64,000 nt of DNA from Acinetobacter sp. S54 (GCF_016624945.1 NZ_JACVUI010000007.1:62001-126000), one strand, 5' to 3'. Positions 23,607-34,108 are shown, counted from the first letter of the stretch. Program-made: numbers and translations. Notes: generated by a model from the sequence alone, not told the origin.

Positions 23607-23782
23607 CTGAATGACTCTTGGAAAAAATAAACTTAAGTTTAACAGATTCGCTTTTCGTCATGGGCACTTATTCCATTAAAAAAACCTGATGATTTTTTAT
23701 ATAATTACATTGATGGACTTGAAAAAACTAAGATATCCTCGATTTAATACACTAAGTTATCCATTTTTTATTCTCAGCTTAT

Positions 23783-24721
23783 ATGAAAAATCAAAACAGT
23801 CCTGAAATCGTCACTATCGAAGAAAATAATTTTGGCAGTCATGCACAGCACTGGAATTTACTTTCTCCAGAACCTGCGCAAGATATACCAAAGTGGCTGG
23901 GACTTGCGTTGGATAGCCCCATTATGCCGATGGGAATCTGTGAATGTGAAACTGATATGGATCAAGCGTTCTGGCTCATTCAGGGGCCAGCAAAATCGCC
24001 AGTTCAATTGAATCAAATTATTGCAGTAGAAGATAACAAACCCAAAGCATTAAAAACTGCATTTCCTACATTTGAGAGTCCTTATAAATTTAGTGCCACT
24101 ATTGATCGTATTATTACGTCTGAATCAGCTACTCAGGCGGTTTTGCAATTAAAAGTAAATGCCAATACTATTATTTATGCCTTTGATAATTTATATAGCG
24201 TCAACCATGGTCAATATCAAAAAGATCAAAGTTATCAAGTTCAACTAAATGCATGGGCTTATGAACTCGAACCTGTAGCAGCCAATGAAACGATTATTGT
24301 AGATGACCCCGCTTCAATTAAACATCATCGTGCCTTAAATGATATTTTGGCAGCACATAATGGTGTCGCGCCTGAAAATTTGCAGCAACTCATTAATGCT
24401 TGGGAACCGAAAATACCAGAAGACAAAGAGCCCGTTACCGTTGATTTTTCTAAAATGGTGGCTTATTTATATGGAGAAACTATTGGTCAGGAAGATGAAG
24501 CGTGGTTTCAGGGCAATATCGTTGGTAAGACTTCCATGACATTTATGGAACAAGAATATACGCTGTATGATGTCACTTTGGTTTTAGAAGATAATCTACC
24601 TGCAACATTAATTCGTATTGCAACTAAAGATGATTTGTATAAAAACTTTGAAATTGGACAGTATATTCGTGGAAATCTATGGATTCAGGCGAATATTTAT
24701 GCTAAAACTATTAATAATTAA
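23783..24721 (+). CDS. Conserved-looking hypothetical protein
   Basis: 312 residues, not recognised. No signal peptide and no membrane helix; acidic, with a mixed alpha/beta composition. The middle part is rich in Asn and Gln and the last 90 residues contain repeated beta-strand-like stretches (YTLYDVTLVLEDNLPATLIR). Codon use and base composition resemble the neighbours, so it looks like a real gene. It has a weak ribosome site and is followed after 36 bp by a 49-codon membrane-peptide gene in the same direction. Confidence 0.7.
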   Translation: MKNQNSPEIVTIEENNFGSHAQHWNLLSPEPAQDIPKWLGLALDSPIMPMGICECETDMDQAFWLIQGPAKSPVQLNQIIAVEDNKPKALKTAFPTFESPYKFSATIDRIITSESATQAVLQLKVNANTIIYAFDNLYSVNHGQYQKDQSYQVQLNAWAYELEPVAANETIIVDDPASIKHHRALNDILAAHNGVAPENLQQLINAWEPKIPEDKEPVTVDFSKMVAYLYGETIGQEDEAWFQGNIVGKTSMTFMEQEYTLYDVTLVLEDNLPATLIRIATKDDLYKNFEIGQYIRGNLWIQANIYAKTINN

Positions 24722-24757
24722 TATATTTTCACAATAATTTAATTATTAGGCTCATTA

Positions 24758-24907
24758 ATGAAAATTATTCGAGAACAACAAAGCTACAGTCTAGTCCAAT
24801 TTAGTGGCCAACGTATTAAGTTGGACAAAGGTGCTTTCTGTTTTTTTGTTCTAGGAATGTTTCTTGCAGCCATGATTTTTTATCATTTTGGATTATTAGC
24901 TGTTTAA
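24758..24907 (+). CDS. Small single-span membrane protein (49 aa)
   Basis: A 49-codon frame with TTAGG ten bases before the ATG. It has a polar, basic N-terminal half (about residues 1-25: Lys, Arg, Gln, Ser) and a hydrophobic C-terminal helix (about 27-49, rich in Phe, Leu, Met, Ala). This pattern predicts a one-pass inner-membrane protein with the N-terminus in the cytoplasm. It sits 36 bp after the 312-residue hypothetical gene and ends just before a good terminator, which supports a real transcribed gene. Function unknown. Confidence 0.55.
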   Translation: MKIIREQQSYSLVQFSGQRIKLDKGAFCFFVLGMFLAAMIFYHFGLLAV

Positions 24908-24929
24908 TTTAGTTTGATGCTTTAAGTAT

Positions 24930-24963
24930 TCAAAAAAAGCCCTCAAGATTTGAGGGCTTTTTC
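24930..24963. terminator. Terminator between the small membrane gene and serC
   Basis: Hairpin AAAGCCCTCAA/TTGAGGGCTTT with A-run and T-run on either side serves both convergent units. Confidence 0.88.
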
Positions 24964-24967
24964 ATTA

Positions 24968-26047
24968 TCAGCCATTGCGTTTAGCAAAGTCATCCATAAA
25001 ATTAACCAAGGCTTGTACGCCTTCAAGCGGTACAGCATTGTAAATACTTGCACGCATACCGCCAACTGAACGATGACCCGCGAGATTTAGCAAATGATTC
25101 TCTTCTGCTTCTTTAAGAAATAATTTTTCCAATGCCTCGTCTGCCAATGTAAATGGCACATTCATGATGGAACGATTCGCTTCTACAATCGGATTATTAT
25201 AAAAATCACTGGCATCAATGTACCCATAAAGCAATTTGGCTTTTTCCAGATTTACCTTGTGGATCGCATCTACCCCACCCTGCTCAAGTAACCATTCAAA
25301 CACCAAACCTGACAAATACCATGAATAGGTCGCTGGTGTATTCACCATTGAACCATTTTTTGCCTGAGCTGAATATTTCAAAATGCTTGGGATATCTGAA
25401 CGCGCTTGATCAAGCAAGTCATCACGTACGATAACAATCGTTAAACCCGCTGGACCGATATTTTTTTGCGCACCTGCATAGATAAGACCAAATTTTGATA
25501 CATCTATTGGCGCAGACAAAATGCTTGAAGAGAGGTCGGATACTAATGGTGCATCAACCTCTGGAATACCATCGAACTGCAAACCACCAATAGTTTCATT
25601 GTCAGCATAGTGAACATAGGCAGCATTTTGAGACAAATTCCATTCGCTTTGGTTCTTAATGGCAAGTTTGCCATTTACAGTAGTACCTGCTTCTACACTA
25701 TTAATCTCGCCATAACGCTGTGCTTCTTTCAACGCTTTTTCTGACCAGATTCCAGTATGAATATAATCGGCTTTTGGGTTTTTTCCCAATAGATTCAATG
25801 GTATCGCTGAAAATTGTAACGATGCTCCACCTTGCAAAAATAAAACCTGATAGTTTTCTGGAATATTCATCAATTTGCGTAAATCAGCTTCCGCTTTTTC
25901 TGCAACCGCGACATAATCTTTACTACGATGACTCATTTCCATGATGGAAAGGCCCTTACCGTGCCAGTCTAACAACTCAGCTTGAGCTTTTTCTAAAACG
26001 GCAGTCGGTAATGCAGCAGGACCAGCACAGAAATTGTACGCGCGCAT
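24968..26047 (-). CDS. serC: Phosphoserine aminotransferase
   Basis: About 359 residues from the ATG of MRAYNFCAGPAALP, the family N-terminus; an upstream extension of 17 codons is not credible. PLP enzyme making phosphoserine (and the pyridoxine intermediate 4-phosphohydroxythreonine). The PLP lysine is in GAQKNIGPAG, and SHRSKDY and LFLQGGAS segments are typical. Single gene with its own terminator. The gap upstream to 26352 (305 bp, AT-rich) holds no gene; it must contain the divergent promoters for serC and the export operon. Confidence 0.95.
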   Translation of the reverse strand: MRAYNFCAGPAALPTAVLEKAQAELLDWHGKGLSIMEMSHRSKDYVAVAEKAEADLRKLMNIPENYQVLFLQGGASLQFSAIPLNLLGKNPKADYIHTGIWSEKALKEAQRYGEINSVEAGTTVNGKLAIKNQSEWNLSQNAAYVHYADNETIGGLQFDGIPEVDAPLVSDLSSSILSAPIDVSKFGLIYAGAQKNIGPAGLTIVIVRDDLLDQARSDIPSILKYSAQAKNGSMVNTPATYSWYLSGLVFEWLLEQGGVDAIHKVNLEKAKLLYGYIDASDFYNNPIVEANRSIMNVPFTLADEALEKLFLKEAEENHLLNLAGHRSVGGMRASIYNAVPLEGVQALVNFMDDFAKRNG

Positions 26048-26352
26048 GATTTTTCCTTTGTCTAAGTGAAACAAAACTAAATTGTGGCATTTAACCACAT
26101 CTTGGGATTTCGTGCAGTATTTGAACCTATAAATATTTCAATATAAACTGCCAAGTAGAGTTATTTAATCTATGCATCATTTCAATTTAGGCTAATATTA
26201 AATCAACAGCCTCATGCTCGATCAGAAATAACGCCTAACTTAAAATTGAGGCCGAGTTTGAATCTGTTATACAAATGTATTGTAAACAATTCAATAACTT
26301 ACTTTTATAAATAATCCACTACACTAGCTAAAAATATTAAAAGTTGTTTTCT

Positions 26353-27852
26353 ATGAAATTTAGACGTCAGGTTTATACAACAAAACCAACCTTCTTGACG
26401 CAGACTTTATTAAAGATCATGGCGGTTGGTTTAAGTTTTTCAGGGTTATGCGCCCAAACGCAGGCTCAAACTTTTAGTTATGCGCAAGCGGAACAGCAAG
26501 TGCTGGAGAACTCGTATACGTCTCAGGCCAATGAAGCTCTCCAGAGTTCAGCAAAACTGGATGCAGAAGCGGTAAAAGGTTTAGGACTGCCACGTATTGA
26601 TTTTAATGTTCGTGCTTACAAATTTCACAGTGAAGTCGATGTCCCTCTCAACTCCTTTAAACAAGGAATAGAAAATGCCTTGAATGACAAACTCGATAAC
26701 CAATTGAATGAGTGGGAAAATGTCATACCACCCAATATTATTGGCGATATTGAAAATGGAGTGAGTGGCATTATTCATGATGGTGTCAATATAGTACCTA
26801 ATTATGCCAATTTAACTTTGCAAGATGAACAAATTCGTTCTTCTATTTCCATGGTGATGCCACTTTATACTGGCGGTTTGCTTAAATCGACCAAACAAAT
26901 TGCAGCAATTCAATCGCAACGTTCTGAACTTAATACTGAACAGCAACAAGATGTACAACGTTTTGAAATGATTCAATCTTATTTCAATGTGCAATTACAA
27001 CAGCAACTCGTTAAATCCAGTCACTTTAATTTCAATGCAATGCAACGTCATCTTGATAATGCTCTCAAACTTGAGCAACAAGGATTTTTAAGTAAAGGGC
27101 AAAGGATGCAATTTGAAGTGGCGCGAAATAATGCACAGCGCTTACTACAAAATGCACAAGCTAATCTACAAAGCAGTCAGTTCCAACTGAATAATCTATT
27201 ACGAACCAATCAAGTGAGCCAACTTACTACACCCTTATTTGTAAATAAAGCTCAGACTCAGTCTTTAGATAATTTAATGGCAACCTATCCAGAACAGTCT
27301 AGTTTAGTGCGTAAAATGCAAATGGATACACAAATTGCCAATGAAAATGTCCGTGCGCAACAAGCTGCAAAGAAACCTAATTTATTTGCATTTGGTGAAT
27401 ATAGTCTGGATGATAAAGAAAATTGGATTATTGGAATTGCTGCGCGTTATAACTTATTTTCAGGACTGGATAAAACCAAAAGTATTCATTCTGCAGAGCT
27501 TAAACGCTATGCAACCGAGTTACTTACTGCAAGAACTAAACAAGAAATTGAAAATGTAATGAATAAATCCTATAGCGAGCTGAATTCAGCGCAACAAAGC
27601 CATGCTTTGCTCCTACAAAACCAAAAAGCAGCCCAGGAAAATTTACGTATTCAGGAACTTTCTTTTAAAGAGGATATGGGCACAGCCACTCAAGTTATTG
27701 ATGCCCAAAATGCCCTGAATGCCTTAAATACTGAAATGGCACTGAACGCATATAAATATATTTTATCGTTGGCGACTTTATTACAAAGCCATGGCTCAAT
27801 TTCAAATTTCAAAGCTTATTTAAATCAACCTAATACCGATTTTATTCGTTAA
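26353..27852 (+). CDS. TolC-family outer-membrane channel protein
   Basis: 499 residues from the ATG; a TTG three codons earlier is also in frame. Signal peptide with cleavage probably near ALA-like QTQAQT (about residues 35-45). Two repeated OEP domains of long amphipathic Gln/Asn-rich helices follow, with the conserved GFLSKGQRMQFE and LSFKEDMGTATQVIDAQ stretches. About 70 residues between the first helix and beta-strand form a longer loop than usual (Asn/Ile/Asp-rich, about 95-155). First gene of a four-gene export operon and the exit duct for it. Confidence 0.88.
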   Translation: MKFRRQVYTTKPTFLTQTLLKIMAVGLSFSGLCAQTQAQTFSYAQAEQQVLENSYTSQANEALQSSAKLDAEAVKGLGLPRIDFNVRAYKFHSEVDVPLNSFKQGIENALNDKLDNQLNEWENVIPPNIIGDIENGVSGIIHDGVNIVPNYANLTLQDEQIRSSISMVMPLYTGGLLKSTKQIAAIQSQRSELNTEQQQDVQRFEMIQSYFNVQLQQQLVKSSHFNFNAMQRHLDNALKLEQQGFLSKGQRMQFEVARNNAQRLLQNAQANLQSSQFQLNNLLRTNQVSQLTTPLFVNKAQTQSLDNLMATYPEQSSLVRKMQMDTQIANENVRAQQAAKKPNLFAFGEYSLDDKENWIIGIAARYNLFSGLDKTKSIHSAELKRYATELLTARTKQEIENVMNKSYSELNSAQQSHALLLQNQKAAQENLRIQELSFKEDMGTATQVIDAQNALNALNTEMALNAYKYILSLATLLQSHGSISNFKAYLNQPNTDFIR

Positions 27853-27862
27853 AGGAGAGGAC

Positions 27863-28987
27863 ATGATGAATCAAGATCAACCACCGTCCGATGCTCAACA
27901 TCCAGATTCCTCTTCTATTGCTGACAATGAAAAAACAAACGATCATGGAACTGATCAGCCCCCTATTAAGCAGCCACAAAACAAATCCGAGGGATCTAAA
28001 AAGAAAGGGCTGATTAAAGTCATTGTTGCAATGATTGTAGTCGTGTTGCTTGGCTTAATTGCTTATGGACTATGGAAAGCCTATCAGCCCAAACAGGTTG
28101 AATTACAAGGACGTGTTGAAGCTGAAACCTTACATGTCAGCACCAAAGTACCAAGCAGAATCGAACAAGTTTATGTATCCGAAGGGCAAAAAGTTAAAAA
28201 AGGACAAGAGCTTGTTCTTTTGATTAGCCCAGAAATTCAGGCAAAAAAACAGCAGGCACAGGCCGCATTACAATCTGCACAAGCCCTGCAATCCACCACT
28301 GAACGGGGTTCGCAGGAAGAAAATATCGACACTCTATATGCAAACTGGAAAAGCGTACAGGCTCAGGCTGAACTCGCCAGCAAGACCTATCAGCGTGGAG
28401 CGATACTGTATAAAGAAGGTGTCATTTCACGGCAGCGTCGTGATGAAATGTATGCAGCACAACAATCTGCCAAAGAGCTCACTGAAGCAGCCTATCAGCA
28501 ATACGCACGGGCTAAACGCGGAAGTACACCGCAACAAAAATCAATGGCAGATGCACAAGTTGAAATCGCTCAGGCCGCAGTCGCAGAAGCCAATGCGCTT
28601 GAAGCTGAAACTAAACTTTATTCCCCAGTCGATGGCACAGTTTCCAAAACCTATGGAAAAGTATCTGAGTTAGTTGCAACTGCTGTTCCTGTCGTGAGTA
28701 TTTTGGAAGATGATGAACTTTGGGTCAGCTTGAATGTCCGTGAAGATCAATATCGCTCCGTTTATAAAGCGAAAATTATGCAAGGATATATTCCTGCACT
28801 GGATCAAAAAGTTGAGTTTAAAATTAAAAACATTGAGGCCGAAGGTGAGTTTGCGACTATTAAGACGACTCGACAAACGGGGGGGTATGATATCCGTAGC
28901 TTTAAACTACATTTAGTTCCTGAACGGCCTGTACAAGACTTGAAAGTTGGCATGAGTGTCTTGTTTAAAGTGACTGAGGCAAACTAA
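27863..28987 (+). CDS. HlyD-family periplasmic adaptor (YhiI/EmrA-like)
   Basis: 374 residues. A long polar N-terminal tail (about 1-52, Asp/Gln/Pro/Ser-rich) precedes one membrane anchor (about 53-72). A biotinyl-lipoyl-like half motif (VEAETLHVSTKVPSRIEQV), an alpha-helical hairpin with Gln/Ala repeats, a second lipoyl half (LYSPVDGTVSK) and beta-barrel strands follow. AAAGGAGAGG lies just ahead of two ATGs. It bridges the inner-membrane permeases and the TolC-like channel. The gap to the preceding gene is 10 bp. Confidence 0.9.
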   Translation: MMNQDQPPSDAQHPDSSSIADNEKTNDHGTDQPPIKQPQNKSEGSKKKGLIKVIVAMIVVVLLGLIAYGLWKAYQPKQVELQGRVEAETLHVSTKVPSRIEQVYVSEGQKVKKGQELVLLISPEIQAKKQQAQAALQSAQALQSTTERGSQEENIDTLYANWKSVQAQAELASKTYQRGAILYKEGVISRQRRDEMYAAQQSAKELTEAAYQQYARAKRGSTPQQKSMADAQVEIAQAAVAEANALEAETKLYSPVDGTVSKTYGKVSELVATAVPVVSILEDDELWVSLNVREDQYRSVYKAKIMQGYIPALDQKVEFKIKNIEAEGEFATIKTTRQTGGYDIRSFKLHLVPERPVQDLKVGMSVLFKVTEAN

Positions 28988-28988
28988 T

Positions 28989-30122
28989 ATGCTTGCCTGT
29001 ATATTACGGGAACTACGTTACCTACTAAAAAATAAGTGGGATCTGGCAATGGTGGTGATTGCCCCATTGTTCATTATTTTGCTATTTAGCAGTATGTTTT
29101 ATCAAGGTAAACCAGATCATTTACCTATCGCGATTATCGATCAGGATCAGAGCGAACTCAGCCGTAATATTGACCGTTACTTATCACTCAATCATACGCT
29201 CGATGTGAAATATCGAACTCAAAATCCAACCGAAGTCGAGCATTTACTGAATCAGACTAAAATCTGGGGGTACGTGCATATTCCTGCAGGCGCAGAACAA
29301 CGCTTAGTGAGTGCGCAGGATGCCCAAATTAGCATTGCCTTTAATCAATCTTTTTTTAGTGTTGGAAATACTATTTCTTCTGCAATGCTTTTAGGCACAT
29401 TAAGTGGCATGGCTGATTTTGCTGGCGAAAGTTATTTGAGCAATCTACTCCCCTATTTAAGTATGCCAACACCAAATGTCAAAATTTCGACACTGTACAA
29501 TCCAAATCTAAGTTATGAATTCTATTTAGAACCCTTTGTTATTCCTGCTATTTTACATTTATTGCTCTGCTGTTGTGTGGCTTTTGCAATTGGACAGGAA
29601 TTAAAAAGAAAAACCGTTACAAGCTGGGCCAATCCTAATGATTACATCGGCGCTTTATTTGCCAAAATCTTAGTTTATGTGGTCATTTTTACAGTATGGA
29701 CTTGGATCTGGATGCTATGGCTTGTTGTGATTAGAGGTTGGTTTGTGGCAGGTAGCCTGCTTTTGATACTGTCAGGGCAACTTTTATTATACTTTGCTTA
29801 CGCTTTTATTAGTTCTACGGTGGTTCTTGCGAGTCAAAATTTAGGTAGAACCTTTGGATTTATTGCAGTTTATGGCGGTTCTTCTTTAAGCTTTGCGGGT
29901 GTCACACTACCTTTAAACAATGCGCCTGTTTTTACCCAGTTCTGGTCAATGATTATTCCTTACACCCCTTATGCTCGTCTACAAACTGAACAATGGGTGG
30001 TAGGAAGTGATATGGGAATTTCGATCTGGCCTTTTTTAATTTTACTGGGTTATTGCCTATTCTATTTTGCTGTCAGTGCTCTGCTCATGAAGAAGTTAGT
30101 GAAGGAGCAACCTCATGCATAA
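28989..30122 (+). CDS. ABC-2 type permease (YhhJ-like), first subunit
   Basis: 377 residues: N-terminal membrane helix (about 20-38), a large periplasmic domain (about 40-180), then five to six helices. This ABC2_membrane_3 layout is shared by YhhJ and YbhS/YbhR. Starts one base after the HlyD stop and overlaps the next permease by 8 bp. No nucleotide-binding motif is present in it or in any gene of the operon. Probably forms a heterodimer with the following protein. Substrate unknown. Confidence 0.85.
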   Translation: MLACILRELRYLLKNKWDLAMVVIAPLFIILLFSSMFYQGKPDHLPIAIIDQDQSELSRNIDRYLSLNHTLDVKYRTQNPTEVEHLLNQTKIWGYVHIPAGAEQRLVSAQDAQISIAFNQSFFSVGNTISSAMLLGTLSGMADFAGESYLSNLLPYLSMPTPNVKISTLYNPNLSYEFYLEPFVIPAILHLLLCCCVAFAIGQELKRKTVTSWANPNDYIGALFAKILVYVVIFTVWTWIWMLWLVVIRGWFVAGSLLLILSGQLLLYFAYAFISSTVVLASQNLGRTFGFIAVYGGSSLSFAGVTLPLNNAPVFTQFWSMIIPYTPYARLQTEQWVVGSDMGISIWPFLILLGYCLFYFAVSALLMKKLVKEQPHA

Positions 30123-31227
30123 GTTCTTTTACTATTACGTTGAAACATTTAAAAATATTGCAAAAAATTCCTCGATTTTGACAACAGTCATTTTATCTGT
30201 ATTTTTTTATAGCTTTTTTTATCCCATCGCTTATAAAGCCGAACATGCTGATTCATTGCCAATTGTTATTGTTGATGAAGAACAAAGTGCGGTGACCTCT
30301 ACCATCATTGCGCAAGTCTCAAATAGTCCAAATGTTAAAATTAAGGCGGTAACAGGTAATTTTCTTGAAGCAGAGCAAATGGTTCGTAACCAAAAAGCTG
30401 ATGGCATTTTGTATTTGCCAGATAACCTTTCAAATAGTATTCGACGCGGAGAAATGGGAGGAATTGGACTTTATATCAGCACAGCGTACTTTTTAAAAAC
30501 CAAAGATATTGGTTTAGGACTAGCCACAGCAATTGAAAATGCAATTCATGAGCAAGCCGCTCGCTTTGGTGATATTTCACATTTCAAACCAGAACTTTCG
30601 ATCCATCAAATTCCGCTATTTAATACTCTATCTGGCTATGGTAGTTATATTTTCCCCGCTGTCGCGCCTGTTATTATTCATCAAACTATTATCTTAGGTT
30701 TGGGAATGTTAATTGGGGGGTTTAGAGAAAAAAACTGGCATCCTACAACGACTGAGTTTTGGGGAATTTTTGCCTGCTTTGTAACCATCGGTTGTCTAGG
30801 CTGTTTCTATTTATTTGGTTTTATTTTCTGGCTAAATGACTATCCGCATGGTGGCAATTTTTGGGGAATGCTTTTGGCTGTCCCGATATTTGTCAGTTGT
30901 GTCGCCGCATTAGGGTTGGTATTTGGTTCGTTATTGGACATGTCTGAACGAGCTGGACATTTTCTAGTTTTTACGTCTATTCCATTGTTTTTATTAACAG
31001 GTATTGCATGGCCTATTCAATCTATGCCTTTATGGATACAGGGTTTCACTTGGCTTCTGCCATCCACACATGCAGTTCAGTTATTTATACAGCTGAATCA
31101 GATGGGAACCCAGACGGGTCTCGTTTTACCTAAACTCATATTTTTGAGCTGTGCAACAGGTATTTTTCTATTGATTGCGTATTATCGCTTGGTAATAAAG
31201 CCAAAAAATACAACCCATAAATCATAA
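30115..31227 (+). CDS. ABC-2 type permease (YhhJ-like), second subunit
   Basis: 370 residues with the same layout as the first permease: one N-terminal helix (about 20-38), a periplasmic domain beginning LPIVIVDEEQS (compare LPIAIIDQDQS in the partner), then five to six helices. The two are distant paralogues. Last gene of the operon, followed by an imperfect bidirectional terminator. Confidence 0.85.
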   Translation: MHKFFYYYVETFKNIAKNSSILTTVILSVFFYSFFYPIAYKAEHADSLPIVIVDEEQSAVTSTIIAQVSNSPNVKIKAVTGNFLEAEQMVRNQKADGILYLPDNLSNSIRRGEMGGIGLYISTAYFLKTKDIGLGLATAIENAIHEQAARFGDISHFKPELSIHQIPLFNTLSGYGSYIFPAVAPVIIHQTIILGLGMLIGGFREKNWHPTTTEFWGIFACFVTIGCLGCFYLFGFIFWLNDYPHGGNFWGMLLAVPIFVSCVAALGLVFGSLLDMSERAGHFLVFTSIPLFLLTGIAWPIQSMPLWIQGFTWLLPSTHAVQLFIQLNQMGTQTGLVLPKLIFLSCATGIFLLIAYYRLVIKPKNTTHKS

Positions 31228-31252
31228 AAAAGCACGCCTAAGCGTACTTTTT
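31225..31252. terminator. Bidirectional terminator: export operon / tpgA-like gene
   Basis: Inverted repeat AAAAAAGCACGC/GCGTACTTTTTT with a 4-base loop. One mismatch on the plus-strand RNA becomes a G-U pair on the minus-strand RNA, so it is stronger for the gene to the right. Confidence 0.7.
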
Positions 31253-31267
31253 TATCAGCTTGTACAT

Positions 31268-32062
31268 CTACCAATTAACATTTACACGGCGATTAGGTTC
31301 CAGACACTCAACTAATTGTGATTTTTCCGAATCACTACATTGTTGATATGCAGTGGTTTGATTTTTTGCTTCTACTTTAATACGGTTTGAATCAACGCCA
31401 TATTGAGTCAGTAAAGAGGCAACCGTTTGAGCACGTTTTGCTGAGAGTTTTTGATTATATGCATAAGAGCCTAACCGATCTGTATAACCAGCAACAATCA
31501 CAGCATTTTGATCTGGTGACCCTTTAATACGTTCCGCGATGTCTCTTACTGAATCGACGCCAGTAGTGATTCCTGCGACATCTGAACGATCAAATGCAAA
31601 TAAGATGTCTTTTGACCTAACAGGCGCTGGAGTGGCTGGCACTGGAGCTGGGACTAAAATAGGAGCTGCTGGGCTAGTTGGATGGATTAATGCTTCGCAG
31701 TCCTGTCCTTTCCATGACAGTCGTTCAGCTTTATTTTTCTGATCAAAATCAATACGAAGTTGGCAACGTTTATAGTCATTGCTATTCGGCACCCGAATAT
31801 CCAACACATAATTCCAGACTTTTGAACCAAAAATTCCTTCATTAAATTGTGGATTGCCCAATAAATGCCGAACTTGATCTTTATTCAAGCCCACATCTAA
31901 ACGGGCGACATCAGTCACCTCATAGCGCAATACTTGTTTTAAATAGCTTTTACTGACATCAGGAAACGTAATTTGCTCTGTAGTTGCCGTTGGTTCAGCT
32001 GCGGTTGCAGACATCATAAAGCCCAACATTGCAGCGAACATAAAAGTTTTTTTCATTTGCAT
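31268..32062 (-). CDS. tpgA: TpgA-like BamE+OmpA protein, adhesin partner
   Basis: 264 residues. Signal peptide (to about residue 22, ATAAEP), then a SmpA/OmlA (BamE-like) domain (about 45-130; [16 protein letters not shown] is the family signature). A Pro/Ala linker (about 132-150) and a C-terminal OmpA peptidoglycan-binding domain follow ([21 protein letters not shown], with the Asp and Arg that hold diaminopimelate). In Acinetobacter sp. Tol5, TpgA of this architecture is encoded downstream of AtaA and anchors it to peptidoglycan. Here it is 72 bp downstream of the adhesin gene in the same direction. Name assigned by architecture and position. Confidence 0.82.
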   Translation of the reverse strand: MQMKKTFMFAAMLGFMMSATAAEPTATTEQITFPDVSKSYLKQVLRYEVTDVARLDVGLNKDQVRHLLGNPQFNEGIFGSKVWNYVLDIRVPNSNDYKRCQLRIDFDQKNKAERLSWKGQDCEALIHPTSPAAPILVPAPVPATPAPVRSKDILFAFDRSDVAGITTGVDSVRDIAERIKGSPDQNAVIVAGYTDRLGSYAYNQKLSAKRAQTVASLLTQYGVDSNRIKVEAKNQTTAYQQCSDSEKSQLVECLEPNRRVNVNW

Positions 32063-34108
32063 AGCTTTTGTTCTCTTTAATATTTTTTAAAAAAGGAAGC
32101 TGGCCACCCAACCTCCTATTGAGCATTCATGAAATTAATCAATCACACCACTGATACCAACACGGACACTTGGATCACCTTGTGAAGCAGCTGCAACCCC
32201 CCCAGTGATTGACCAGCGGCCATTATCCGCAGTTTTTCGTAATGTAGCGCCCACTGCATTTTCTCCACCATGGTACGCGGCGCCAACAGCGTAAGTAAAT
32301 TTACCTGCTACAAAAGGTGCTCCTTCCAACGCCATCGCAGAGGCAATACCCGCATTGGCCTTTTTCTCGACATCATCAATCCGACTATTGACGTTGTAGA
32401 ATACCTGCTCAAGACGATCACCCAAATTGGTAATTCGATTACCTAAATCGACATCTGCCTGATTCAAGGCTCCTAATGCATCCCCGACATTGTTATAACT
32501 TCCGTTATTCACATTATAGGTAGGTGCAGTGAATTGACCATTTTCATATTTCGCCCCACCCCCCAATGAATCAACAACATATTGGTTGGACGTATTGAGC
32601 TGTGATCCATTCACTGCATCTTTAGACGTACTGGAAATTTCACCCGGCGCAACATTTGTGATTTTATGGTTACCCGCATTAATACCATTTTGATCGATAT
32701 TAACATCGCCTACTTTCACAGTATTGGCAGTCACCGTATTGGATGTGACAGAATTAAACTTCACATCATCCGCAGTCGCAACCGTATATTCTTTACCGCC
32801 ATTGCTGTTAGTACTTTCCTTAACGGTAATATTTTGACCTGCTTCAACCGTGGTGTGCTGACCCGCTGTTTTGTTAATCGAGCTAATCGCATCGTTAATA
32901 TTGGTTGCACCTGTACCCCCAATATTAGTAATGGTATTTCCATCTCCTCCCTGGAATGCGCCATCACCAATAATGTCATGGATCTGGCTACCGTTGACTG
33001 CATCTTTGCTGTTCTGGGCAATGCTGCCTTCTGCAACGCCTGTCACTTTATTACCCGCTGCATCAATACCATTTTTGGTTACACTTGGCCCACCATCAAT
33101 TGTTAAACCATTATCGTTCACCGTTGTATCACCCGCTGTCACACTCTCCACGGTAATATCTTTGGCTAAATCAACGGTAATGTTATTGCCTGTGTTATTA
33201 ATACTGATATTGCCGTCTTTATTCGCAAAATCAACAGTATCCGTCGGTTTTACCTGACTCGCATTTTGACCATTTGTAGAAACAGTCCAACCTTTGTTGG
33301 CATTTTGAGCGGTTTCATTGATGGATTTAATCGCATCATTGATATTATCTTTTCCAGTATCACCAATATTATTATTTACGTATGTTCCTGTACCTGGATC
33401 ATAGGTGGTATTTCCCCCAATAATATTTCTGATTTTAGTGGCTATGTTATAAAGCTGACCGCCGTTAATTGCGTCTTTTGAATCTTGCGCAACTGTGCCT
33501 GCTTCCACCCCTGTGATTTTATTGGTAGTTTTATCAATGACTACATTACCCACTGTCACTTTATCAAAACTTACCTCAGGGGTCGTAGCAACGGTAATCT
33601 GGTTGCCTGACTGTTGCACCGCAATATTATTTCCTGCAACAAAAGTCACGGTATCATCAGGAGCGACCTTGCTAACTGAGCTTCCTGTTACGGTACCCGT
33701 GCCCGTTTGATCTGTGGTTAATTTCCAGCCTTTATTGGCAACATCACTTACCGCCTGTAACTGACTACCATTAACAGCATCTTTTGAGGTGGAGCTAACC
33801 TCTCCATCCTGAACATTGGTAATCTTTTGATTCCCCGCATTTATTCCCGCAAAAGAGATAGAAGGTGAGTTGCTCAATGGTAAACCCGTTATTGGGTCAA
33901 CAAAGCTTAAGCCACTATTGTTAATAATCGTCCCGCCTGCATTAACGCTGTCAAGGAGTAAGTCTTTACTCAAACTAAAGTCAATTGTTGTGGTTCCATT
34001 AGCATTCGTTGCAGCAGCCTTAAGATTGGTTTCTCCTGCAGCAAGACCGATATCTACAGTATCTTCAGGTTTGACTTGCGTAGAAGCCAGTGTCGAATCG
34101 GACTTTAT

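Noticed and set aside
26344..26352. TTG start for the TolC-like gene.
   Set aside because: The ATG at 26353 begins a normal basic signal-peptide region; the three extra codons add nothing family-like.
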